Shown one piece after another: positions 8,111 through 15,294 of a DNA stretch of 64,000 nt. Position 1 is the first letter of the stretch, and each line of letters opens with the position of its first letter. The notes under the pieces were generated by a model, which had not been told where the DNA came from, made no database searches, and saw nothing but the letters and a program-made list of their open reading frames with translations. Source of the DNA: Pseudomonas sp. MIACH. Lineage in GTDB: Bacteria; Pseudomonadota; Gammaproteobacteria; Pseudomonadales; Pseudomonadaceae. A program made the position numbers and the translations under genes. The stretch covers positions 186,001 to 250,000 of the forward strand of contig NZ_LHVO01000063.1 of assembly GCF_001269925.1 (NCBI RefSeq). The letters are read 5' to 3'.

Positions 8111-8125
8111 GTTATGTTTAATAAC
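8111..8125. promoter_or_regulatory. Inverted repeat resembling the ech operator
   Basis: GTTATGTTTAATAAC is a GTTAT-N5-ATAAC inverted repeat. It matches 12 of 15 positions of the central part of the ech operator (GTTATGTCAATTAAC, 1101-1115), and both are followed by TAT. It abuts the activator-binding site. It may be a second site for the MarR protein, or an AT-rich coincidence. Confidence 0.4.
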
Positions 8126-8174
8126 TATCTGAGCAGTTACTCATATCGATCACTCGCTTTGCAGGGGCATAACA

Positions 8175-9929
8175 ATGACTAATCCCCCCAGCGCACTGCC
8201 CGACGACCGGGTGGCCAACGCGCCCTACCATCCGCGCGGTGACAGCCGCCAACTCAGTGACAGCAGCTCCCCCACCCCGGCGGAACTGACCGACTGCCTG
8301 TTCTTTTCGCCCGAAGACGGGCGTATCTGGCTCAACGATCAACGCATGCTGTTGCTGCACAGTTCGTCGTTCGGCGCCCTGCGCCGGGAAGTCATCGAGC
8401 GCCTGGGGCTGGAGCAGGCACGCGGCCTGTTCACCCGCACCGGTTATGCCTCCGGCGCGCGGGATGCGCGGTTGATCCGCGAGCGATGGCCACAGGCGGA
8501 TGCCGCCGCGGTGTTTCGCGCCGGGACCCACCTGCACACCCTGGAAGGCATGACCAAGGTTGAACCGCTGCACTTCAAATTCGATGCCGATTCGGGCTTC
8601 TATGAAGGCGAGTTCCTCTGGCACCACTCCTGCGAGGCCGATGAACATGTGAGTGCCTACGGCATCGGCCAGGACCCGGTGTGCTGGACTGAAACCGGCT
8701 ATGCCATCGGGTTTGTCAGTGGCCTCTTCGGGCAAATGGTGATTTTCCGCGAAGTCGAATGCCGGGGCATGGGCCACCGCAGCTGTCGGGTGATCGGCAA
8801 GACCGCCGAGCAATGGGGTGACGTCGAGCAGGACCTGCGCTACCTGAATGTGTCCCAAGCCGTCACCCACCCTGCCGCCCCCACGCTCGCCAATCCGCTG
8901 CGCAGCGGCGGCGGCCTCAGCCAGCCACAGCCGTTGGTAGGCGCCAGCGCGGCGTTCAACGCGGCGATGCAAGCCCTGCAACGGGTCGCGCTGACCCCGG
9001 CAACGGTGTTGATCAGCGGCGAGTCCGGGGTCGGCAAGGAGATGTTTGCGCGCCAGTTGCACCAGCTCAGCCGACGCCATGACAGCCCGTTCGTGGCGCT
9101 CAATTGCGCCGCCATTCCGGACAACCTGATCGAGGCCGAGCTGTTTGGTGTTGAACGCGGCGCGTACACCGGCGCGACGCACTCGCGCCCTGGACGGTTC
9201 GAGCGGGCCCAGGGCGGCACGCTGTTTCTGGATGAAATCACCAGCCTCAGCCTGGGCGGGCAAAGCAAGCTGCTGCGGGCTTTGCAGGAGCGGGAAATCG
9301 AACGGGTCGGCGGGGTGCGCGGGATCAAGGTGGATGTGCGCGTGGTGGCCGCCACCAATATCGACCTGCGTAAAGCCGTGGCCGACGGCACCTTTCGTGA
9401 AGACCTGTTCTACCGCCTGAATGTCTACCCCATCGCCCTGCCCCCGCTGCGCGAACGCCGGGACGACATCCCGCTGCTGATCAACGCGTTCCTCACGCGT
9501 TTCTGCCAGGAATACGCCAGAACGCCGGTGGGCCTGACCATGCGCGCGCTGAAGGTTCTGCTGCGCTATGACTTCGCGGGCAATGTGCGCGAGCTGCAGA
9601 ACCTGATAGAGCGCGGCCTGATCGCCAGTGACGAAGGCCAGGCCATTGACCTGGTGCACCTGTTTCGCAACGAACCGATGCCCGCCGCGCCCTATGGCCT
9701 GGACGATCACGGCAGCCTGTCAAACACTGCGCCAGCGCCCCGCCCTGCGCTGCTGGACACCCTTGGCCAGTTGGACCAAGGGTTTTCCATCGACGGCCTG
9801 GAGTCACGCCTGATCAATGAAGCACTGCAACAAAACGCCGGCAACCTGGCCGCCGCCGCCCGGCTCGTGGGGCTCAGCCGTGCTCAATTCGCCTACCGGT
9901 TGAAAAAGCATCAGCGGCAAATCCCTTGA
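8175..9929 (+). CDS. Sigma-54-dependent activator, XylR/DmpR type (aromatic-sensing)
   Basis: 584 residues in the XylR/DmpR layout. Residues about 35-230 are the effector domain (XylR_N plus V4R, with Cys/Trp/Glu-rich WHHSCEADEHVSAYGIG and VECRGMGHRSCRVIG). Then come a linker, an AAA+ domain with Walker A GESGVGKE near 282, a sigma-54 contact loop reading GAYTGA (usual GAFTGA), Walker B GTLFLDEI, and a Fis-type helix-turn-helix at the C-terminus (AAARLVGLSRAQFAYRLKKH). It is divergent from the aldehyde dehydrogenase-calA-channel operon, which has a -24/-12 promoter and an upstream activating sequence. The inferred effector is coniferyl alcohol or another phenylpropanoid. The Phe-to-Tyr change in the loop is conservative. 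ATG at 8175 with AGGGG upstream. Confidence 0.93.
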   Translation: MTNPPSALPDDRVANAPYHPRGDSRQLSDSSSPTPAELTDCLFFSPEDGRIWLNDQRMLLLHSSSFGALRREVIERLGLEQARGLFTRTGYASGARDARLIRERWPQADAAAVFRAGTHLHTLEGMTKVEPLHFKFDADSGFYEGEFLWHHSCEADEHVSAYGIGQDPVCWTETGYAIGFVSGLFGQMVIFREVECRGMGHRSCRVIGKTAEQWGDVEQDLRYLNVSQAVTHPAAPTLANPLRSGGGLSQPQPLVGASAAFNAAMQALQRVALTPATVLISGESGVGKEMFARQLHQLSRRHDSPFVALNCAAIPDNLIEAELFGVERGAYTGATHSRPGRFERAQGGTLFLDEITSLSLGGQSKLLRALQEREIERVGGVRGIKVDVRVVAATNIDLRKAVADGTFREDLFYRLNVYPIALPPLRERRDDIPLLINAFLTRFCQEYARTPVGLTMRALKVLLRYDFAGNVRELQNLIERGLIASDEGQAIDLVHLFRNEPMPAAPYGLDDHGSLSNTAPAPRPALLDTLGQLDQGFSIDGLESRLINEALQQNAGNLAAAARLVGLSRAQFAYRLKKHQRQIP

Positions 9930-9983
9930 ATGGCAATTAGTGCTTTAAAAGCTTTACCCAATTAAGTATTTTGCAGGGATACC

Positions 9984-10007
9984 GGGGCGACAAGCGCCCC
10001 TCTTTTT
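9984..10007 (+). terminator. Rho-independent terminator / tetR leader hairpin
   Basis: GGGGCG (9984-9989) and CGCCCC (9995-10000) form a 6-bp GC stem with a 5-base loop followed by TCTTTTT. It lies 55 bases after the activator gene and only 20 bases before the GTG of the TetR gene, so it ends the activator transcript and would also sit in any tetR leader. Confidence 0.75.
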
Positions 10008-10027
10008 ACTCGTGACAAGGATCTCCT

Positions 10028-10639
10028 GTGAGCGGACTGCGTGAACGTCAGAAAGCCGAACGCCGGCAAGCCATCAGCAAGGCCGCGATCGAGTTGTTTG
10101 AGCGCCAGGGTTTCCAGAACACCACCATCGAACAGATCGCCAGCCAGGCCGGGGTGTCGCCGCCGACGGTGTTCAAGTACTTCGGCAACAAGCAGGAAAT
10201 CATCCTGGAAATCCTGCACCAGGCCGATCAACGCGCGATCATCGACACCCGCAGCCGGATCCACGAAATCGACGACCCGGTCGAAGCGCTCTGCCACCTG
10301 GAACGTCTTCTTACCGGCTATGCACTGGAAGTCATGCACCCCAGCCTGTGGCGTGAACTGCTGCCGCTGATCCTGTTCGGCGGCAGCAATGGACTGCCCG
10401 AAGGCTATCGGGCCATGAACGATGCGCTCAGGGCCGAGATCAGCGAATTGCTGCGGGAATTGCAACAGGCCGGCAAGCTGCGCCCGCAACTCGATGTGGA
10501 ATTGGCCGCGTTCCTGTTGAACGATTATTCGCACCTGCAACTGTTCCGGCTGGTGAACCAGGAACACCCGGATATCGACGCGCACTCGATGCAGGTCAGG
10601 CGTATCACCGAGTTGCTGTTCTACGGCATGCAGGCCTGA
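10028..10639 (+). CDS. TetR/AcrR-family regulator
   Basis: 203 residues starting at GTG 10028, chosen because AAGGA lies 6 bases upstream and no ATG fits. The N-terminal helix-turn-helix is clear: TTIEQIASQAGVSPPTVFKYFGNKQEII. The C-terminal ligand domain (residues about 60-203) has no recognisable relative, so the inducer is unknown. It converges with the DUF3237-ended operon (19 bases between stops) and follows the activator gene. It may regulate the neighbouring hydrolase-porin-binding protein operon, but no shared operator was identified. Confidence 0.88.
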   Translation: MSGLRERQKAERRQAISKAAIELFERQGFQNTTIEQIASQAGVSPPTVFKYFGNKQEIILEILHQADQRAIIDTRSRIHEIDDPVEALCHLERLLTGYALEVMHPSLWRELLPLILFGGSNGLPEGYRAMNDALRAEISELLRELQQAGKLRPQLDVELAAFLLNDYSHLQLFRLVNQEHPDIDAHSMQVRRITELLFYGMQA

Positions 10640-10658
10640 GCGCTTCCAGGGTCGGGCC

Positions 10659-11138
10659 TCAGTAAAAGCGATAGCAACGAATCACCACCTGGTCGGCGCA
10701 CGGGTAATGCACCAGGCCGATAAAACTTGAACGGGTGAGCCAGTCCAGCCGCCCCTTGGGCACCTGGAACACCGGCGTACAGGTGCAGCGATACTCCGTC
10801 TCAGGAATCGGCCATTGGCCGTCGCGCTCCAGTTGGCGTCCGTACTCAGTCATGCTCAGCACACCCCGGTTACGGATGTTGATCACCTCGCCTTCGTCGG
10901 TCCTCACGCTGTAGCGGGCATCCAGTTGACCGATGCCATCGGGGCGCAAAAGAAAGCAATCTTCTCCGCCCGCCAGGACCTGGCCGCTGATGCCGACCCC
11001 ATCGAAATCCCCGCCCACAATCGGGTAATTGCAGCGCAGGCCTTCAACGCTGTCGCCCAGCATCACGCCCGGCCCTATCGCGACGCGAAGGGTCAGCACC
11101 CGCTGCAAGTTGGGGGCAATGTCCATCCGTTCAGTCAT
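10659..11138 (-). CDS. DUF3237 family protein
   Basis: A 159-residue protein of the DUF3237 type, seen in VAIGPGVMLGDSVEGLRCNYPIVGGDFDGVG near the start and FIGLVHYPCADQVVIRCYRFY at the end. No signal peptide, so probably cytoplasmic. The family forms small beta-barrels of unknown function and often lies beside genes for aromatic or amide catabolism. The ATG at 11138 follows GGAG by 8 bases. It is the last gene of the apparent operon, 42 bases after the binding-protein gene. No function is proposed. Confidence 0.75.
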   Translation of the reverse strand: MTERMDIAPNLQRVLTLRVAIGPGVMLGDSVEGLRCNYPIVGGDFDGVGISGQVLAGGEDCFLLRPDGIGQLDARYSVRTDEGEVINIRNRGVLSMTEYGRQLERDGQWPIPETEYRCTCTPVFQVPKGRLDWLTRSSFIGLVHYPCADQVVIRCYRFY

Positions 11139-11180
11139 GGCAAGCTCCAAGCCCGGCGCGTACGCACCGGGCCACACTGA

Positions 11181-12284
11181 TCAGCGGTTGCTCTTGATGG
11201 CGGTCCAGGTGCGGGTACGGATGCGCTCCGCAGCAGCCGGGATCGGCTCCAGGGCGAACAGGGTCTTGCGCGCTTCGTCCGGCACATACATGTTCGGGTC
11301 GTTGCGGATGCTGGCGTCCACCAGCGCAGTGGCGTCCTTGTTCGGGTTGGGGTAGCCGATCTTGTTGCTGATGCGCGCAATCACGTCCGGGCGCAGGATG
11401 TAATTGATGAACGCATGGGCCTCCGCCAGATCGGGTGCCTTGGCCGGGATCGTCATCACGTCCGACCACATCGGCGCGCCTTCCTTGGGCAGTGCCATCT
11501 CGACCTTGACGCCCTTGCCGGCGGCATCTGCCAGTCGTGTGGCCAGTGCGACACCGCCGGACCAACCCACGCCCACACAGATATCACCGTTGGCCAGGTC
11601 CATGCCGTAGCGCGACGAGTTGAAGTAACTGACGTAAGGGCGAATCTTCATCATCAGGGCCTGGGCTTGTACATAGTCCTCGCGCTTCTGGCTATTGGGG
11701 TCGAGGCCCTTGTAGTGCAAGGCAATCGGCAGGATCTCGTTGGCGGCGTCGAGGAAACCCACGCCACAACTGGCGAGCTTGGCGAGGTTTTCTTCCTTGA
11801 AGATGATGTCCCAGCTGTTCATCTGCACGTCAGGGCCGAGGGCTTTGCGCACCTTGTCGACGTTGTAGCCGATCAGCGTGGTGCCCCACAGGTAAGGCAC
11901 GGCGTAGCGATTGCCGGGGTCACCTGCGGTTTCCAGGGTTTGCATGAATTGCGGGTCCAGGTGCTGCCAGTTTGGCAACTGCTTGCGATCCAGCGGCTGC
12001 ACGGCCCCGGCCGTGATCAAGCGTCCCAGGTTGGCGGAGCCGGGAAACACCACGTCATACCCGGAGTTGCCCGTCAGCAGCTTGGACTCCATGGTTTCGA
12101 CGGTGTCGAACACATCGTAAACCGGGCGAATGCCGGTTTCCTCCTGGAAGCTCTTGAGCACCTCGGGTGGCAGGTATTCGATCCAGTTGTAGATCCGTAC
12201 GGTGCGTTCTTCAGCCAGGCAAAAACCACTGATGAGCAACGAGGCGACAGTGCCCAGCACGGTGTTACGCAAAAATCTGTTCAT
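11181..12284 (-). CDS. PotF/SpuD-like periplasmic polyamine-type binding protein, orphan
   Basis: 367 residues with signal peptide MNRFLRNTVLGTVASLLISG...CLA, then EERTVRIYNWIEYLPPEVL, the start of PotF/SpuD-class proteins. From memory of PotF, the ligand pocket uses a WSD start motif, a GWAGD loop and a late FFDVF Asp. Here these read WIE, GWSGG and WSDV, so one carboxylate is kept, one is Glu and the GWAGD Asp is lost. This argues against a simple diamine ligand. No permease or ATPase gene is nearby, so it must use a transporter encoded elsewhere or act as a sensor. The ATG at 12284 follows CTGGAG by 10 bases. It lies 40 bases after the barrel gene. Confidence 0.85.
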   Translation of the reverse strand: MNRFLRNTVLGTVASLLISGFCLAEERTVRIYNWIEYLPPEVLKSFQEETGIRPVYDVFDTVETMESKLLTGNSGYDVVFPGSANLGRLITAGAVQPLDRKQLPNWQHLDPQFMQTLETAGDPGNRYAVPYLWGTTLIGYNVDKVRKALGPDVQMNSWDIIFKEENLAKLASCGVGFLDAANEILPIALHYKGLDPNSQKREDYVQAQALMMKIRPYVSYFNSSRYGMDLANGDICVGVGWSGGVALATRLADAAGKGVKVEMALPKEGAPMWSDVMTIPAKAPDLAEAHAFINYILRPDVIARISNKIGYPNPNKDATALVDASIRNDPNMYVPDEARKTLFALEPIPAAAERIRTRTWTAIKSNR

Positions 12285-12324
12285 GATCAAAACACTCCAG
12301 CGCGGCCGCGATGGCTCGCAGCAC

Positions 12325-13662
12325 TTAATAGCGGTAGGTGAAATACAGTTCCAGCGCACTGAACATCTGGTCGTTGCCGAACACCTGTTTGGCGGCGGCC
12401 AGTGGCTTGACCCAGTTGTAGGACAGCGACGTATAGAACGACGGCGTGGGTGTCCAGTCGAGGAAAACCACACTTTCGTCAGCAAAGCGCCGATCGCTGA
12501 CCGGTGCGCCCATGTAGTTTTTCTCGTCCAGCCAGAACTGGTAGTGAATCGCGCCGAGGGTCAGGGTGTCGTTGAGGTGGGTCTTGAGGGAGAACTGCTG
12601 GACGTTTTCGTTGCTGTTGAACAGCAGGTAGTTGCCGACCACGTCCCCGACCAGCCAGGTGCTCCAGTCGACGAAGCCTTTGCTCAGTGGGTCCCAGGCT
12701 TTTTGCCGGTTGTCGGTGAGGTTGTCGTCGCCGGAAAAGCTCGCGTAGCGGTAGCCGAGAATCGGCGTCAGCGGCACGGTGCTGAAGGCGTAGTCGGCCT
12801 GGGCGTACCAGGCGTTGGCATCGTAGTCGACGCCCTCGCCGCTGCCGCGCTCCAGCGCGTACTCGGCATTCAGCGTCAGCGCCTGTACGCCGGGCACCTT
12901 GGCGTTGAGCGCCCGCAGGTTGTACACCTGCATGCCGTCCCGACGGCGCGGGAGCGTGCTGCCTCGGGGGCCAAGGGCATTGACCTTCATGGCCATGGCG
13001 CCGAGCGTCACCTGGTCATCGAGGTTGTAATCGAGGTTGACGCCGGTCATGCGGAAGTCGCCCAAGTCATCATCGGTGCGCAAGGTGAAGGCCTGGGACT
13101 TCAGCGCGCCATGGTCCCAGGCGAGGATCGCCGAATCCTTGAACGCGGTTCGCGGGCCGAGCCAGTAGGCGCCATCCTTGTACTGGTCGAGGTTACCGTC
13201 CATGACGATGAACCCCGTACCGATCATGTAGTTCTGGCGGCCGGCGGTGAACTTCCACTCGCCGGCGCGAAAACCGCCGTAGAGTTCTTCGGCTGCGACC
13301 TTGCCGTCGGAGCTGCGGGTGAAGCCACCCGCATCGCCATCGCCGAAGGTGCTCGCCGCCACCAGGGAACCGCCCGCGAGCAGGCTGAAATCCGGTTGCA
13401 ACGCATACTCAAGCTTGAACCCCGGCTTTACGTAGACCTCTTGCCAGTTGATCCGGGCGCCGCCGTTTTTACCGTTACGCGCATCGACCTGGCCGCTGCC
13501 GAAGTTGACGCCACGGGTAAACAGCGTCGCCCCACCCGCCGTGAGATTGACTTCACCCTTGAGATCGCCGTCCTCAAAGGTGTAGCCCGCTAACGCGACG
13601 TGGGTGGTCAAGGGTAAGCCGAACGCTAACAGCGCTCGGGAAAAACGCTTGGTGAAAACCAT
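12325..13662 (-). CDS. Outer-membrane beta-barrel porin (alginate-export-like fold)
   Basis: 445 residues with signal peptide MVFTKRFSRALLAFGLPLTTHVALA, then GYTFEDGDLKGEVNLTAGGATLF, repeated amphipathic strands and a last strand ending YFTYRY with a terminal aromatic residue. The pattern (WQEVYVKPGFKLEY, GRQNYMIGTGFIVMDGN) resembles uncharacterised Pseudomonas porins with an alginate-export-like barrel found beside ABC binding proteins. It likely admits the substrate of the downstream binding protein. The ATG at 13662 follows AGGAG by 6 bases. It lies 117 bases after the serine hydrolase gene, with an AAnAAnAA tract in between. The substrate is unknown. Confidence 0.75.
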   Translation of the reverse strand: MVFTKRFSRALLAFGLPLTTHVALAGYTFEDGDLKGEVNLTAGGATLFTRGVNFGSGQVDARNGKNGGARINWQEVYVKPGFKLEYALQPDFSLLAGGSLVAASTFGDGDAGGFTRSSDGKVAAEELYGGFRAGEWKFTAGRQNYMIGTGFIVMDGNLDQYKDGAYWLGPRTAFKDSAILAWDHGALKSQAFTLRTDDDLGDFRMTGVNLDYNLDDQVTLGAMAMKVNALGPRGSTLPRRRDGMQVYNLRALNAKVPGVQALTLNAEYALERGSGEGVDYDANAWYAQADYAFSTVPLTPILGYRYASFSGDDNLTDNRQKAWDPLSKGFVDWSTWLVGDVVGNYLLFNSNENVQQFSLKTHLNDTLTLGAIHYQFWLDEKNYMGAPVSDRRFADESVVFLDWTPTPSFYTSLSYNWVKPLAAAKQVFGNDQMFSALELYFTYRY

Positions 13663-13678
13663 AAGAAGCTCCTGTGGA

Positions 13679-13690
13679 ATTATTGTTGTT
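13679..13690 (-). promoter_or_regulatory. AAnAAnAA (Hfq/Crc-type) motif before the barrel gene
   Basis: The minus strand reads AACAACAATAAT just upstream of the ACAGGAG ribosome binding site. Same motif class as at 3091, 3366, 5537 and 30298. Confidence 0.5.
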
Positions 13691-13779
13691 ACAGGGCAGT
13701 CAATGGCGACGCAGAGCGCCGCCAACACCTGGGCAAGCCAGGTGAATAGAACGCAAGACTCTTATTTTTTGGGCGTGGG

Positions 13780-15042
13780 TCAGCGACTCAGGTGGGCAGC
13801 GATCGCGCGCAGCATGCGCACGCTGTCGTTATCGAACGGGCTGACCGCATCGGTGAGCGACGATTGCTTGACGATCACCACACCGGACGGCTTGTCGATA
13901 AACAGGTATTGGCCGTGGATCCCCCCAGCCATCAGGGCTTGGCTGTGGTCGTTGAACACGTACCACTGGCTGCGATAGGACGCACCCGGCGTCCAGCTGA
14001 AGAACTCGGCATTTTGCGCATAGATCGCCGGATCAGCGCCGGCGGCGATACGGGCCACGGTCTCGGGCGACAGCAGCTCAACGCCGTCCTGGCGACCGTC
14101 GTTGGCGAGCAGGCGACCGAAGCGCGCCATGTCTCTCAAGGTGGCACTGAAGCCCGCCCCGGCAACGTTACGGCCCCAGGGATCGGCCATGAAATAACCG
14201 TCGCGCTCGCAGCCCAAGCGCCCCCAGATCGCTTCCAGCATCTGACTGCAGGCCTTGCCCGAGGCACGTTCCATGACCCATGCCAGCACTTCGGTGGTTG
14301 CCGTCACGTAATGGAAAAAACCACCGTGGCTGCCGCGCTTCTTGAGCGACGGCAAGTACTGGTACAGCGACTCGAACTGGGCGTACTCCGCCGGTGCCGG
14401 TTGAAAGCCGCAGGCATAACCATACTGCGAGCTCTCAGAGCGGGGATCGTCATACACCTCGCTGTAGTCGATGCCCACCGCCATGTCGAACAACTGACGC
14501 ACCGTGGCATCACCAAACGCACTGCCCACCAACTCAGGCACGTAGTACGCGGCGGGCAGCTCGGGCTTAAGCAGGCCGTTGGAAACCAGTTGTTCGCCGA
14601 GGGTGCCGATCAGCGACTTGGTCACCGAGAACATGATGTGCCGGTCATCCACGCGCTGGCCGTTGAAGTAGCGCTCGAACAACACCGTGTCGCCCTGCAT
14701 CACCAAAAAGGCATCGGTCTGGCTGGCCACAAGGTGTTCGATAACGCTGATGCTCAGCCCGCATTCGCTGTCGAAACACAGTTGGTCCAGCGCTTTGGGC
14801 GCTTCCTTGAGCTGAGTGGCAGGCCTTGAACCCGCCGCCACATCAATGGTGGGACGCAGCCGCGCCAGATGACGGAACCCCCACTGGCTGAAGGGCGCGC
14901 GCATCCAGTTGTGCCACGTTACTCGGTGTTTCGGCTCGGCCGGGAAGCCCTGCATCAGGACAGGAGCCACGCGCGCTGCCGGTGACGATTCATTGGCCTC
15001 GACGTAAAGAGTCGCCAGTACAGACGGGGTTTTAAGACTCAT
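13780..15042 (-). CDS. Serine hydrolase, class C beta-lactamase fold (6-aminohexanoate-dimer hydrolase-like)
   Basis: 420 residues from the ATG at 15042; the longer frame upstream lacks support. The active-site motif is Ser139-Val-Thr-Lys142 (FSVTKS) and the likely general base is Tyr245 (FHYVTATTEVLAWV). The Ser-Tyr distance of 106 is close to that in NylB (112/215). GGIHGQYLF near 375 stands for the KTG-like strand. There is no signal peptide, so action is probably cytoplasmic. Family members cleave amides or esters, including linear amide oligomers. First gene of the operon with the barrel, binding protein and DUF3237 gene, suggesting hydrolysis of the imported compound. The substrate is unknown. 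Confidence 0.82.
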   Translation of the reverse strand: MSLKTPSVLATLYVEANESSPAARVAPVLMQGFPAEPKHRVTWHNWMRAPFSQWGFRHLARLRPTIDVAAGSRPATQLKEAPKALDQLCFDSECGLSISVIEHLVASQTDAFLVMQGDTVLFERYFNGQRVDDRHIMFSVTKSLIGTLGEQLVSNGLLKPELPAAYYVPELVGSAFGDATVRQLFDMAVGIDYSEVYDDPRSESSQYGYACGFQPAPAEYAQFESLYQYLPSLKKRGSHGGFFHYVTATTEVLAWVMERASGKACSQMLEAIWGRLGCERDGYFMADPWGRNVAGAGFSATLRDMARFGRLLANDGRQDGVELLSPETVARIAAGADPAIYAQNAEFFSWTPGASYRSQWYVFNDHSQALMAGGIHGQYLFIDKPSGVVIVKQSSLTDAVSPFDNDSVRMLRAIAAHLSR

Positions 15043-15089
15043 CGGGATAACCCTGAAGATGACTCTGCATGAGAGCAGATGCACAGGAA

Positions 15090-15117
15090 TAATTATCCGA
15101 TATTTTATTTTAGTCAA
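15090..15117 (-). promoter_or_regulatory. Promoter of the serine hydrolase operon
   Basis: On the minus strand TTGACT (15112-15117), 16 bases, then TAATTA (15090-15095), about 48 bases before the ATG. The -10 lies inside an imperfect palindrome GGATAATTATTCC (15087-15099) that could be an operator. Confidence 0.55.
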
Positions 15118-15190
15118 TAAAACTTTTTACTCGTTAACCTTGAAATGAGTTGTACGACAACGCAATTCCATATGATAGGATTTCTCATGC

Positions 15191-15285
15191 AGCGGACGTT
15201 CGATTCGCTGCACCAGTGGCAAGGACGTCCGCTCGAGAAACGCGCATGCCTGTGCGCGTTTAAACACTCAAGTTAATCAAGGATC
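15191..15285 (+). promoter_or_regulatory. Structured pectate lyase leader with candidate RsmA/RsmE sites
   Basis: Two inverted repeats precede the gene: AGCGGACGT/ACGTCCGCT (15191-15199 and 15225-15233, long loop) and AAACGCGCA/TGCGCGTTT (15238-15246 and 15253-15261, 6-base loop). Two GGA sites fit the Rsm consensus (A/U)CANGGANG(U/A): CAAGGACGT at 15220-15228, and TCAAGGATC at 15277-15285, which contains the Shine-Dalgarno. Gac/Rsm control of pectate lyase is known in Pseudomonas; these sites are inferred. Confidence 0.5.
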
Positions 15286-15294
15286 TGATTACTC

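Noticed and set aside
8118..9710. 530-residue minus-strand open frame across the sigma-54 activator
   Set aside because: Shadow; the plus strand encodes all expected activator motifs.
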